DNA of 64,000 nucleotides, from the NCBI GenBank assembly GCA_001599815.1, contig BCIA01000001.1:1120934-1184933 (forward strand). The letters are read 5' to 3'. Source of the DNA: Furcasterigmium furcatum. Its lineage: Eukaryota > Ascomycota > Sordariomycetes > Glomerellales > Plectosphaerellaceae. Positions 43,655-56,000 of the stretch are shown here, piece by piece. The notes under the pieces are model-generated. The model did not search any database. It saw only the letters and a program-made list of their open reading frames with translations, and was not told the DNA's origin. The translations under genes were made by a program, and so were the position numbers. Numbering within the stretch: the stretch's first letter is position 1; each line of letters opens with the position of its first letter.

Positions 43655-43778
43655 TGTACGCTGTCGCCAAGCACTTGGCTTGAGCTATGCCACCATGCAC
43701 CAAGGGCAACCGTTGACATCGGCACTTTTATTGTTTGACCAGTCCTAGGAAAGGTCCATATTAGGGTTACTCCGATCC
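43655..43778 (+). repeat. Diverged direct repeat, copy A
   Basis: This ~120-base segment aligns by eye with 44316-44441 in the same orientation. Shared blocks in order are CGCCAAGCAC, TGGCTTGAGCT, GCCACCATGCA, CAAGGGCA, GGTCC/AGTCC before TAG, CCATAT, AGGGT and TCCGATCC. Similarity is roughly four fifths with many transitions. No coding capacity or terminal structure is visible. Confidence 0.7.
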
Positions 43779-44315
43779 AGGGACGGCTTCATCACGCGCC
43801 ACCATGGAACGCTGCGCAATTCTAGCCCCGATTTAGTATTAGTATGTCTGTAAGGCTGATGCTGCAGCGTTGCATCGGGGGTTCGACCAGCCGAGCCGAC
43901 CCCTGGAGCACTGCAAATAGTGGCCCACAAATGCCCCCGTGGCGAACACAGTGGAGAGGCGGTTGAAGAGCATGATGAAGAGGGGCCGAGGGAAGTCCAG
44001 GGCCCGGAAGGCAAGCAATGGTTGTCGCCGCAGTGCAGCCGAAGGCCTGGGAACTCCATGGAGGTGATCATGGGGTGCTTTTACCACATCCAAAGCCGGG
44101 CCTATGTTCGCACACCAGTGCAGGTTGAGCGTTGCCAGCTTTCATGAACCACATCAGCGGCATCTTATCTCAATGACACTGTTCCCTGAATCTGCCTGCC
44201 CGGCCATGGCAGCGTAAGATACTGGCCCTAGACAGCGAAGTCATATTGACGCGAGGCTCCAACCCCACGCTGGCCATCTCTCATAGGTACTCAAAGTAGA
44301 CGTGCTGTGGCAGCA

Positions 44316-44441
44316 GTGTTCACAGCCGCCAAGCACATGGCTTGAGCTGCGCCACCATGCATCAAGGGCACGCATTAACGTCGCCATTTCCATCGCTTAA
44401 CCGGTCCTAGTAGGATTCCATATCAGGGTCAGTCCGATCCT
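44316..44441 (+). repeat. Diverged direct repeat, copy B
   Basis: Second copy of the repeat at 43655-43778, about 660 bases downstream. The blocks are collinear with small length differences. It probably derives from an old tandem or mobile duplication. Confidence 0.7.
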
Positions 44442-44978
44442 GATTCTGTACTTGCTCTTGTCACTGTCTACCATATCCCGCCTGATGACACGACAAAGAT
44501 CTGATGCTGTGCTACACCCGCACAGTAGTTCCATCAAGTTGCCAGTTGAGATTCGATGCAAAGAGTTTCGTTGGATTAGGCCGAGACCTTGTATGGCAGG
44601 CCATGGTGCCACTGGCACGTCCCCTCCCTATTGTATGGATGGTCTAGGCTGAGTTCTCCTGCGAGTAGTATGGTCGTTAGGGTACGGGGTGCATTCACGT
44701 GCTAGAAAGCAGGGTTTTCAGAAGATCATCGTAGGATTCTTTCACGATATCTATGGTTGTTTAAAGTCGGTCGGTCAGCGAGACAAGAGGTGCCTGCTTG
44801 ACCCAATACACGAATCGAATATCGCACTCTGCCTGTTGAAGGCCACACAAGACCCTGTGGCCGGCCAGTTGATGAACCCGGCCCCCGGTTGCCCTCATCG
44901 TGTTGAAGCATCTGATGCAGCCATCCTGTTGAAGGCTCCCTTTTGCACCACTTCCCGCATCATCTAGGCACCCATGCC

Positions 44979-47900
44979 TTAGACCTTGGCCCAGCGCAGC
45001 ATCACCGCGGCTGCAATCACCGGCAGCACGCTGACGAGCTCTCCAAGACCGGCGAACTCGGGCGGGATCCTGGCCCTTACAAAGGCCCCCGAGGCAAGCA
45101 GCACCGCTACGGTATTGTAGACGAAGCTCCAGCCGAAGTTGAACGCGATCCTGTGGATAGACTTGCGGCTGACAGTCATGGCAGTGACTACTCCGCCGAG
45201 AGCAGGGCGCATGAGGACAACATCTGCCGCGGATTTGGCGACGTCGGTACCTTCGTTCATGTGCACTCCGATGGTGGCCTGGGCAAGGGCGACGGCGTCA
45301 TTGGTACCATCGCCACAAAACATGACCACGGGTTCCTTTGCTTTCTTGGAGCTACCGTTGGTGGGTCGGGCCAGGAGTTGCTGAATGTAGGCTTGCTTTT
45401 CACCTGGAGTGCATCGAGAGCGGACATTGTCATCGGGGATGCTGAGCTGAGAGGCGATGGATCGGACAGCGCCATCGTCGTCTCCCGAGATCATGTGGAC
45501 CGTAACCTTGTTCGCCTGGAGTTTTTGAACGGTAGATAGCGCATCGGGCCGGAGAGAGTCTTCTAGGCCGAAAACAGCAATGAGTGTGTCGTCGATCATG
45601 AAGCAGAACGCCGTGTATCCAGCGGCCAGCACGGAGTCGACCACGGGGTTGCCAGAGACTCCGAGCCATCGAGAGTTGCCCGCACGAAGCTTTGCACCAC
45701 CCTGGCTGCCTTCAACGCCTTTACCAGTCAGCACCTTCGCATCGCAAATCGATGTAGCCGAAACGCCAGCAGCCAGAAGATGAGTAGCAACAGCCACAGA
45801 CACGGGATGTTTGATGCCGCTGATGAGGCCGAGCAGCAATGATTTGGAGTCCTCGTCGTCTTTGATGTACTGTTCTCGCGCGACACTCAGTTTTCCTTGG
45901 GTCAAGGTGCCAGTCTTGTCGAACACCACATGGGAGGTTTTGTAGGCCACTTCGATGCTCTCTGCCGACTTGAAGATGACGCCCCTCTCCGCGGCGACCC
46001 CTGAAGCTATCACCACAACCATCGGCACGGCCAGCCCGATCGCGCAAGGGCAAGACACGATCAGCACCGTGATAGCGTAGGTAATGGCCTGTATCGCGGC
46101 TTCACTGCCTGACTGATGGCGCACCGCAACGCCGACCGCGACCCAGATGACGAAAGTGATGGACGCCAATGCGACGACAACAGGAACGAAGTACGAGGCC
46201 ACTCGATCCGCGATGTCCTGAATCTTGGGCTTTGACAGCTTAGCTTCGTCAACCATTCCCGCGATGGTACTGATGGTGTTTTCTCCGGGCAGTCGAGTGA
46301 CTCGCACAGTCATGGTTCCAGATCCGTTGATTGACCCAGCAATGACAGCTGAGCCAACGTACTTCTCGACGGGATGCGACTCTCCGGTGAGCATAGATTC
46401 GTCGAGCTCAGAGGAGCCAGTGAGGACAGTCCCATCAGTAGGAATTCGGCTGTCGGGGGCTGCCTTGAACACGTCACCATACTGTAGTAGTCTGGCGTCG
46501 ATTTCCTTCTCCTTCCCCTCGGTGTCCACGATGGTTGCCAAAGATGTCTGGAGGGAGCGGATAGAGATTGATTCCACAGCCTTCTGGCGAGCAAGTGCAG
46601 CGACATACCGACCGACCATGATGAGGGTGACGAGCAGGGTGCTGGTCTCGAAGAACTCACCCGTGGAGAGTGGCTGGCCGGCCGCAAGGTATCCGAAGGC
46701 AACGACGGAGAATATGTAGGCGGCACTAGTGCTCATGACGATAAGCAGGTCCATCTCAATGACCCTGGAGAATATGAGAGCCTTGAGTGCCTTGGGGTAG
46801 AATGGACCAGCGACCACGAACTGCACGAGTGTGGCGAGGCCTAGCGAGGCCGATGCGTAAGCCATCTCGCGCTCTGGCAGCGGTGCCCAAGCCATGACCA
46901 GGACCGGAATGGTGAGAAGTGCAGACAAGAGGGTCATCAGACCGACATTGCGAACATGTTTGTTGCCGGCTTCAAGCGTCGGGTCTCCTCGAGGAGGGGC
47001 AAGCTTCATCGGGTCGTCCCATCCCTTTTCAGCGAGGTCCCTGGCTCCTATGATCTTGGGGTCAAACTCAACGCGGAAGGTTTTCTTGTCCAAGGCCGCA
47101 ATTTCAGTGACACCTTTCGGCCAGGGGATGTTCGCGATGCTAGTCTGGCCAACCGGGTACAAGAAGTCGAGGGAGGCTCCTTGATTCGATACTTTCTCGC
47201 AGGTGAACTCGGTGGTCCGTTCCAGATGCTTCTTGATATCGGTGATCGTTGCAAGACGAATGTCGAGGTCGAACTCGGCTCTGGAGAGCACCAGACTGGT
47301 CTTCAAGTTGGTGACGGAGTTGACATTGGCCAGAGTACGCTGGAGCTTGGTTTCGCAGCCCGTGCAGGTCATTCCAGAGATGCTCAGGATGACATGCTCC
47401 AAGCCAGAAATGCCTTTCTCCGAGTCGGCGATTTCCGATCTGCCTGGAGAAAGAATCTCGTGCGCCGCTGCCGTGAGACCCGGCTTCCCACCAGCGCAGC
47501 ACGAGTCCTGCTTCGAGGTGGAACTGCCACAGCAGCCATCGTCAGGGGTAGCGGGAGTGTTCTCCTGAGGAGCGCCAGAGCAACATCCATCTTTCGTGGT
47601 CGGTTTTGGGGTGCATGGGCTCGCAGCCTGTTTCGAGCCTGAGCAGCAGGAATCCTGAGCTGGAACAGAGACAACCTTGCTACTGCACCATCCTTTGGGT
47701 GAAGGGGATTTCTCCGGCTCGATGGGAACAGAGCAACAGCCAGCCTTCTGGGAAGGCTGGGCCTTTGGGGCACAGCAGCCCTTGCCACAGCTGGAAGCCG
47801 AGCGGGAGGAGTCGACTGACTTGCGAGAACGGAACGACGCTTTCGAATTGCGCTTCTTCAAAGAGGTCTTCCCCTTCGAGGCACAGCAAGACTCCTCGCC

Positions 47901-48561
47901 CAAAGCCAGCAGTGCCCGGCAGATACAGCCCAGAGCCTCGAGCTTGGCTTGGTAGAACTCGCGGGCCGAGCGAGTGTGATGCTGGCAGGCTTTGCCATCT
48001 TGACCACGGCAGCACTTATCGGCCTTGGTATCAGGCTGCGGGCGACCTAGACGGTAGATTAGCCTTGACTGACTCTCAAGAGACGAGCACGGAAACACCC
48101 TTGCCCTCGGAAATGGCGTAGCTGCCTCCCTGACATTCACGGAGAGCGAGGCGGTCAATGCAGGAGGCGTCACAGCATGGCGATAATTTGCCCTCGCAGC
48201 AACTGGGTGTCTTCTCGTCGTTGTTAACGGGCGTGGGCGAGGGTGGCGAGCAGCAACCACTGGAGCAGTTCTTGACAACGGGCGCCGGGATGTCCTTGTC
48301 GATTGAAGGCTCCGCGTTTGTCGGTCCACAGCAATCATCCTTGACACTCGTTGAGCAATCGTCCGTAGCAGGTTTCCCGCAAGAGACCTTGGAATCAACA
48401 TCCTCAGCGCAACAATCTTCCTCGCCCTTGGCGACTGGGGCTGGAACATCGGGACGATCCTGCGAGGTTCGCGGGGTCGAAGGTGTCGCCTGAACGGGGA
48501 GACTCTCGCTTCTCGGGGGCTCCTGAGAAGAACCCCCACAGCACCCAGATCCACAGGCCAT
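44979..48561 (-). CDS. Copper-transporting P1B-type ATPase with Cys-rich N-terminus (CrpA/Crp1-like)
   Basis: A 1,176-residue pump from exons 48099-48561 and 44979-48046 with a 52-base intron. The N-terminal ~350 residues are disordered and contain about fourteen Cys-Cys pairs (SGCCSP, DSCCSG, KGCCAPK and similar). One heavy-metal-associated domain follows, with metal site C382-x2-C385 (GMTCTGCETK). The ATPase core has eight predicted membrane helices, the ion site C820-P-C822 (SCPCAIGLAVP), the actuator TGES, the phosphorylated D864 in DKTGTLT, the HP dipeptide in SGIKHPVS, and the hinge GDGTNDAVAL. It is a Cu(I) exporter; the Cys-rich N-terminus resembles fungal copper-detoxification ATPases (Candida Crp1, Aspergillus CrpA) rather than the Golgi Ccc2 type. 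Plasma-membrane copper extrusion is the likely role. Divergent from the TauD-like gene. Confidence 0.94.
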
Positions 48562-49870
48562 TGTGGGTGCAGTCCGGGCACACTTGTGCTGCTGAGATAT
48601 TGGCGTGAGGTTGCGGTTCGGTCAGGATGCGGCCAGTCCTGCTCTGGGTTGATGAAGGTTCCAGGTTCTCAGGTGTTTCACCGCGGTGAAGCGATAGACA
48701 GGAGGCATGGACCTCCCGGTACTAGTCCAAGCCAGGTTTAGCGGGCAGACTACGCCAAGGACAACGCGGAGTTGACTGGAAGTGCACGCACGAGGATGGA
48801 GACCCAGCTCTGCAAACTTCCCTTCCTCCATTGACGGATCGATTCCCAACGTCCGGGCAAGAAAATCAAGTGTCAGACTCCGACTAGGTATCGTCAGTGC
48901 ACGCAGTTCTGGCCCGTCATGCTGCTGAAGGTGCTCGTTTGGCAACAGTCGGCGCAGGAGTCAAGAGTCAAGACTACCTCAGAAAAGGCCCAAAGCATAG
49001 CTGAAAGCCACTGTAGACATCAGATGACTAGGTACTAGTCTTATCGCAACAACATGCCGTCCTGCCTGGATGTTTCGAGCCTTCGGGGGCCTTCGGGTTC
49101 GGTTCGGTGGATCTGGCAGGACACGTCCGGGCGGGTGGATACTCGCCGACCCGGCCCCGGATCTTACGCCGGGATGGAGCGGGCACGGCAGGACGGCGGG
49201 CCCAGAGCTGGGTCGGTTTGCCCTCCAGCTCGATGATACCTACCTGATACTGCAGCCCTGTGGCGGGGGTGTTGATGGACTCAAAGAAAGGGGGCCGTTC
49301 TCTCTTTGCTGTCGTCCACCTTCACGGCACCTCAATCAATCGCATCACGTCATGCCGGCATCGGATTCGTTGAGCAACGTCGTCCCAAGCTTACGAAGCG
49401 ATCTCCAGGCGCCATTCTTGTCCGAATGGCGTCTTCTCCTCCTTGGTCAAATTGCATGCCGTTTCATTGGCGAGCCTCTTCTCGGGATTATGCTGGCATT
49501 AAGTCCGCCGTGTGAGCCCAATAGACTTGACCGTTTCTATCTACTGATCGCGCGGGCGTGGGTGAACTATGGACATGATGAGATAAAGGCGACGCTGGGG
49601 TCATGGGTTCGAGACGCCGTCTCATAGCCGGTCCCAATGATCGTCGAGTGAAGATGTTTCGAGGCGTCACCCAAGTTTCCCCGCATCTGTCGCCATTGCT
49701 CAAGCGCGGGATGAACAATATGAGATATCGAATGCGCCATTCAATGAGACGACGATCTCAAATACAAATAGGCAGTCTGTCTCGAGTGAAGTGGCAGTAA
49801 TTCTTCAGTTCCATCACGAGCCCCGGCATTGAACAATACACTTATACCATTCTCTCCTCAAGGCCTCACC
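48562..49870. promoter_or_regulatory. Divergent region between copper ATPase and TauD-like genes
   Basis: 1.3 kb carrying both promoters. Frames such as 49070-49627 (185 codons) lack recognisable motifs and are not called. I could not identify a confident metal-response element. Confidence 0.5.
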
Positions 49871-51188
49871 ATGTCTACCACCCAGACCACCACTGAGCAA
49901 GCCCAGGCGCCATTGACGCTGAAGCTTGCCTACGATAACAAAACTCATGAGCAGGTAAGTTTTCAACGCATGAAATGATGGATCAGGGCTGACCATCGCA
50001 GTACAAATACTCGGAGTATCTTCCAGTCTACGATGAGGAGACGTTCTTCGAGCCACTGCAGGCCACCGAGTTCAACGACAGGGGACTGGCAGCCGACAAG
50101 GCAAAGCCTAACCTTCTCCCCAAGGACAACACCGAGATCAAGGCCAGGAGACTGACCCCAGTCATTGGAACCGAGATTCGAGGCGTCCAACTCTCCCAGC
50201 TCAACGACGCCCAGAAAAACGAACTTGGCCTGCTTGTTGCTGAGCGCGGGGTTGTCGTCTTCCGTGGACAGGACTTCAAGGACATCGGCTTTCAGAAGCA
50301 GAAGGAATTTGGCCAGTACTTCGGACCCCTTCACATTCATGTAAGTCATCTGCAGTCCATCATCATAAAGCGGAGGCTGACAACTCTCCAGCAAGTCGGC
50401 GCCACCGTGAAGGACCACCTCGAGCTGCACAACATCTACCTGGGGCCCGACAATGAGTACCGCAACCGGAACAAGAGCAACAAGCTGACCACAACCGGGT
50501 ATCACTCGGACGTGTCATACGAGCACCAGCCCCCCGGCCTCACGATTCTGACGCTGCTCTCCATCCCCGAGACTGGGGGCGACACCGCCTGGGTTTCTCA
50601 GACCGAAGCCTACAACCGGCTGTCGGAGCCTCTCAAAGCCTTCCTCGAGGGACTCAAGGCTGAGCATAGCGGTTTCCCTCAGGCGGAGAACGCCAAGCGC
50701 GACGGCAAGTTCGTCAGGCGTGATCCCGTCAAGTCGGAGCACCCCATCGTCCGGGTCCATCCTGTGAGTCGATCGCAATTGAGGGCCCGTTGCACTGCAT
50801 GATGCTGACAAGAGTTCGCCCTAGGCCACTGGGCAGAAGGCCCTCTTCATCAACCCCGGTTTCACCAAGCGAATCATCGGGTTGAAGGACGAGGAGTCCG
50901 ACGCGCTTCTGAAGCTCCTCTTCAAGGTAGGCCTTCCTGCGAGCGACCTTTTTGTCATCGGACGCCAATGCTGACATTGAGAAGCACATCACCTTTGGCC
51001 AGGACTTCCAGGTCCGCGTGAGCTGGGAAGAGGGCACCGTGGCCCTCTGGGACAACCGCGTGACGGCACACACGGCCATTTCCGACTACAACGTGCACAA
51101 CCCCCAGGAGGGCCTGAGACACGGATTCAGGATCACGACGTTGGCGGACAAGCCAGTCGGGGTAAACGGGTTGGAGTCGACCTGGTAA
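49871..51188 (+). CDS. TauD/TfdA family Fe(II)/2-oxoglutarate dioxygenase
   Basis: A 366-residue enzyme from five exons: 49871-49954, 50002-50340, 50392-50763, 50825-50926 and 50985-51188. The introns are 47-61 bases. The last acceptor is set at GAGAAG so that LLKLLF is followed directly by KHITFGQDFQVRVSW, as the family spacing requires. The metal ligands are H179-x-D181 (GYHSDVSYEHQPPG) and H328 (LWDNRVTAHTA). The 2-oxoglutarate Arg is in RHGFRITT. The N-terminal GTEIRGVQLSQL and ERGVVVFRGQDF are typical of fungal sulfonate/alpha-ketoglutarate dioxygenases such as yeast Jlp1. It probably releases sulfite from an alkyl or aryl sulfonate/sulfate, or hydroxylates a related small molecule. No sulfonate transporter lies nearby. 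The glyoxalase-fold gene converges 123 bases downstream. Confidence 0.93.
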
Positions 51189-51311
51189 ATAGGTACTTGT
51201 AGAGACTGAGGTACAACCATGGCGCAGTCTGCCCGGGTTGGAGCAGCGCAGAGCCCATGAATACAAACTGAAGTTGCCCCAACTTCGCAAACAGCCCCAG
51301 CCCCTGGGCCT

Positions 51312-51864
51312 CTACTTCTGAGCCCAGGCGCCCATCATGTTGCCTTCACTGTCGATGAACCTGCAGAAGACACCCATGCCATTGCCGATTTCGGTCTTGG
51401 GACTGCGATCGTGTCAGATGTCAAGACTTCAGATGCCCGACTTCTCACCATGGACTTACAAGTGGACCCTGCCGCCGTTCTTCTCAACCTTGGCAAGAGT
51501 GTCCTCGATGCTCGGGACATTGAACGTGGTCGTGACGGAGCACTTATCGGTGTCCGCAGGGTCCGAGTTGAGTATCTGGGCGCCTTCATTCATGAGCATG
51601 AAACCACCGTGGAGGTTTCCCTTGGAGAAGAAGAAGAGCTTCGTGTAGCCTGTGACGCCGGCCGCGGGAGGCACGCCCTCGGGGGAGACTTCCCAGCCCA
51701 GGACCTCGGAGTAGAACTTGGAGGCGCGGGCGGGGTCTCTCACGGGAACCTCGAGCCAGGTCATCTCGCCATACTTGCAGGCCTGTAAGTTGTTAGCGTG
51801 ATATCGAGGCATAGTTGGAGGAGAGGCGTCGTACGTTGGTGGGAGCGTCGGTGGAGGTGGACAT
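51312..51864 (-). CDS. Glyoxalase/bleomycin-resistance (VOC) fold protein
   Basis: A 147-residue protein from exons 51835-51864, 51460-51782 and 51312-51402 with 52- and 57-base introns. The VOC fold is seen as two beta-alpha-beta halves: TWLEVPVRDPARASKFYSEVLGWEV with the FY helix, then TTFNVPSIEDTLAKVEKNGGRV and, after the last splice, PKTEIGNGMGVFCRFIDSEGN. It is a single-unit VOC protein of the type commonly annotated as glyoxalase-family or YPR-like stress protein in fungi. Metal ligands and substrate cannot be fixed from sequence. The first coding exon has ten codons (MSTSTDAPTN). Confidence 0.88.
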
Positions 51865-53090
51865 GTTGGATGCTTCAGGGTAGTCGAGCTGGGTGGGAGA
51901 TTGGAGGGTCCGATCAATTGAGGTTGTTCCTGTTTGGAATTGCGGTTGAGAAGGTCTGGACGATGCATTGGAAAGGAGAGTTGCCCCGGTCAATATATAA
52001 TCTGAGCTTGAGGTGTTGTCTCGACGCCTTCGCGACTTGGGACATGGGCCGTGGGCTCCCAAGCGGCTCACCGCTCAGCACAACCGTTCATGCTGTCCAG
52101 CGAGAATTGGCCGTCTCTGCGTGCATCAAAGTTAGACACGGCTGCCAGCAATAATCTTGCCGGCTTTGTTTGCAAGTACGATGGCAGGTAGCTTGTCTGC
52201 TAGCAAAGCAACGGTTGGTCAATTAGCGCAGCTGAATGTGCCGTCGCGCCCAGGGTCTTGCCGTAGTCTCAGGCAGCAAGGTGGGCTCCCGGTAATCTGG
52301 GGGCACTGATCAGTAATTCAGTCCGAGTGTGGCCCCTTGTTCTCAGTTGGGTCAAGCCTCAACACACCAAGGAGCTTGCTGTGCTCACGGCACTGGTTGG
52401 CCATGAGCCGGGGCTGAAGAGACGCCGCTTCAAAGCGCGGGAAATCGGCACTCGGGCGGGAATGTACAGGTGTCATGCTCACGGGCGAATGCTTCGAATC
52501 TTGTAGCCCCGGGATATTTGAAAGCTAAACAGCGACATGGGTGTTGAAGAGATGGGAGAGTTGGTGATGACGACAACGAGCCAGTCAGGGGACTTCTCCA
52601 GAGCTGGGCAGTGTCCTCCCACCCCGTCTGGAGGGGTTCCGGGAGAGCCCATTTTCCGTTCCGGGTCCGGCGGTGGCAGCGCATCCGGGCCAGACCAAGG
52701 TCAGCAGGTGGGCCGAGCGCGCCAGGCCAACCATGTCACACTGCCGTCTACAGGGAAGTCAGTCGGCAACGACCGCGACTTGGACCTGGAAGTGCCGATC
52801 ACCAATGCTTCTGGGGCACATGTCAGGCTGCCCTGTTTCGACCCTGGCAACTGGAAACCCGAAGACCCTCCACTCAGTGGACTGGCAGGACCCTCATCTC
52901 GACTTCCGTCCATGGCACAAATTTCCCCCTCGCCCGACTCGGCCTCCGACCACCCATCCATGGGTACAACCACGACAGCGACGTACTGAGGCTCACACGC
53001 CTGGCGCCCGGCCCGATCCCGAATATATGCGTTGACGATACCCCCAACCAGCCGCCGCACCGCGTGGCATACGAGGTGCCCCAATCGGCC
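51865..53090. other. Intergenic and possible 5' region of the large disordered-protein gene
   Basis: 1.2 kb. It holds the VOC-gene promoter (AT-rich TATATA near 51993-52000) and sequence in frame with the downstream large gene back to about 52611 without an ATG. An unrecognised 5' exon of that gene could lie here. Confidence 0.45.
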
Positions 53091-56000
53091 ATGCCGCAAC
53101 CAGACACCGCGCCGATACAGCCTCCCCCGGAGAGCCCACCGCGTCGAGCATCAGCGGCCGCCGTCCGAGACCAGTCATCCAGCTATGACGCCGGCGAGTC
53201 AAGCACCACCCCGGGCCTCCTCAACACCCCCATCGCGACCGACTCGACACTCGCCGTTCCCTCGTCCGACCACTCAAACCGAAGCTCCTCGTCCGTTCGC
53301 CGCGCTGCGGATGCATCGACAACCGCCTACGGAAACTATCCCGTCGGGGCTAGGAGCCCAAGGCCGCAAAAAGTCCGTTCGGGGGGCGGGTTCCTGCTCC
53401 AGGAGACACTCCGCGATGTCGCTGCCAACGCCGACAGACGCCCCAGCCAACGCCAGTTGTCTAAGAAGACGCCGCGGTCCCAGGCAGTCAAGAGCTCGCC
53501 CGGGACATCGGAGAAGTCTGGCTCGAGCACAGGCCGCGATGGCCTCCGAATCAGCATCGATAGCCCCTCCAGGGGGGCTGTCTTGTCCCCGTCGTCGGGC
53601 TCGCCTCAAAGCTTGACCGTTAGGAAACGACAAGCCCAGGCAACCAGCCTTGCCGGCCAAGAACAAGAGTCGCCACGAAAGGCCACGAACCAGAGCTTGG
53701 ACGTGGACTCTGCGCAGATCGTCAACATGGCTCTCAATCTGAGTGAGTCGAGGAGGCTGGCCTCGAGGAGGGCTGCGTCACTCGCCGTTCCTCCCACTCT
53801 CGCACCAGTTCCCGATGGCGGTGCTGGCGGCGCCCTGAAGCAGCACCTGCAACAGCAACGAAGGACCTCTCGCAACATCTCCCCTCGGCCAGACGCCGGA
53901 AAGTCCCCCCGACTCCCATCCAGCGCCACGATGAGCGGCAGCCCCATGCACGCATCATTCGACGCGAGCCGCGAAGCGTCTTACAGATATCAGTTCTCAG
54001 CATCCACGCTAGTAAGGGCACAAAAGGCAAAAGAGCACCTAGAGCTCATGGCGCAGTACAGGAGGGTGTTGGAGATGGTGCCTCCTCTGAAGCCGAGTGC
54101 CCGGGCCCGCCCCGGCACCGCAAGCCAGACCGTATCGCCGCAGAACCTATCGAAAGCCTCGACAGCTAGCAGCGCCGATGGGCAGATGTCGTTCGGTCGA
54201 CCGTACAATCCACTTCAGTACATCCGAAACCGCAAGGTACGCGCGAGGGAGCGGAAAGGCATCGATGGCGAGGCACAGGGCTTTGGAGACGTCAAAAAGG
54301 TCACAGACTGGGTCGACAACGTGGCCCTCTGGGCTGCCACTGGCCAGACAGTGTCGCGGATAGGCCCCTCGCTGCCACCTTACCTCGATGCCGACGCGCA
54401 GGCCCAGCAAGGGTCACCCTCCGCCCTGGCCGTGAAACCCAAGCGACCCAGAGTCGACTGGGTCATCGAGCCCACAGACATGCTGGCAGATATATACTGG
54501 CTCGAAAAGGAGAACCATCTCCAGCTCATCGAGGACCGCCACTGGAGAAGAATCTTCCCGAGGGCTCTTGAGGCGCCCAAGCTTTCAGCGCATGCTGAGA
54601 GACGGAGTCAGGAATTCCAGAGACCGCAAGATGCCAACCCCAGGCTGGACGTGAAGCCTGTCGAAGGCAAGCTCATCAAATCAGAGACACAAAACTCGCA
54701 GGGCAGTGCGCGCGATCGTGCGCGCCAGAAGCTTCACGATCTCAAGGGCTTCCACCGCCATAACTCGTCCCATTCCCGTCATGATTTCCTGCACCGCCGC
54801 AAGAGCTCGGGATCGGCGGCATCTGACAGCGATGAAGATGAGAAGCTGCGAGGCGCGCCACGTCGCACCTTCACCATCAACAGCAAGGATATCCTCGAGA
54901 AGCAGATGCTTGAGATGATTGCCAGGGAGGCCAAGGAAGAAGAGAGCGGAGAGCCATCTTCCGGCGCAGGATCGGTGTCTGTAGCAACACCGGAGCGTCA
55001 CAAGACTGAAGCTTCTCAGTCAGCACACCAACTCGAAACTCGAAAGGGGTCCCTGACGGATCCGAGCGAGCCTGATGACAGGCCTTTGATCTTGAAGATG
55101 CATTCGCAGCCGCCGCCACAGCCGCACAGAGCTGGCAGAGCCAGCTTGGAGATTCCTATGCCGATGCGCAGGGGCTCTGTCGACATGGATTTATCATTGC
55201 CCAACTCACCTGTCGCTCAGCCTTCTGGAGACAGCCCCTTCGTTCCGAAGATTGGAGCTGACCTGTCACCGCCGCCGACTCGGTCGAGCTCACCCAGCCG
55301 GAATCCCTTCCACAAGGTCAAGACTCGCATCTTCCGAGAGAGGAGCAGAGAACGAGGGTCAGAACCTTCAGCCGAGAGACACCACGAAGCTGAGACGTCC
55401 GCCGAATCCAAGGCTGCTGCCCCTGTCGGGCTTGTTGAACAGCAGTCGAGGCGGCCCTCCCCTGATAGAGATGGCTCGAGGAGTCCTCCCAGGAAGCCTC
55501 CGCCAGAAGGCTCCGAGCTTCAGAGGCTGCATACTAAGCATAAGAGCTCAGACACGGGCGTCAAGGGCATGTTCAAGGGAGTGCGACTTGACAATGTTAT
55601 CAAGGGCGGTGTGTCCAAAATTGGTGACTTCATCTGGCGTAAGGACTCGGAGACGGCCGCCGCCCAGGTGCCACAATTGGAGGGCGAGGTGACACAGACG
55701 GACGAGTCGGACTCGGAACCGACCAGGGGTCGCCACCGTCCCAACCTTTCCTTATCGCGGACGGCTTCGAGGACAGCGAGAGATGCGAGCGCGAGGCCAC
55801 AAAAGGGCAAACACTACTTGGACGTCATGCCCGTCTTCCAGCACACTGTTCACGACAGGTCAACGGCACACAGCCGGACTGGGTCGACGGCAGACCTGCA
55901 CTCGTCGAGACCGCCTAGTCGGTCGTCTCGATTCGAGCTCCTCAAGCCCCCTCGCATCGACGTCCAGCACCCGTCGCCGTCTCTGTCACCGCCGGTGATG

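Larger units (their letters stand above)
43291..44978. other. Intergenic with a diverged repeat pair
   Basis: 1.7 kb between the secreted-protein start and the stop of the copper ATPase gene. No intact gene is visible. It contains two ~120-base diverged copies of the same sequence, listed separately, which suggests remains of a duplicated or mobile sequence. Confidence 0.5.

Noticed and set aside
49070..49627. 185-codon plus-strand frame upstream of the TauD-like gene
   Set aside because: No recognisable domain, and the composition shifts along its length; not supported as a gene.
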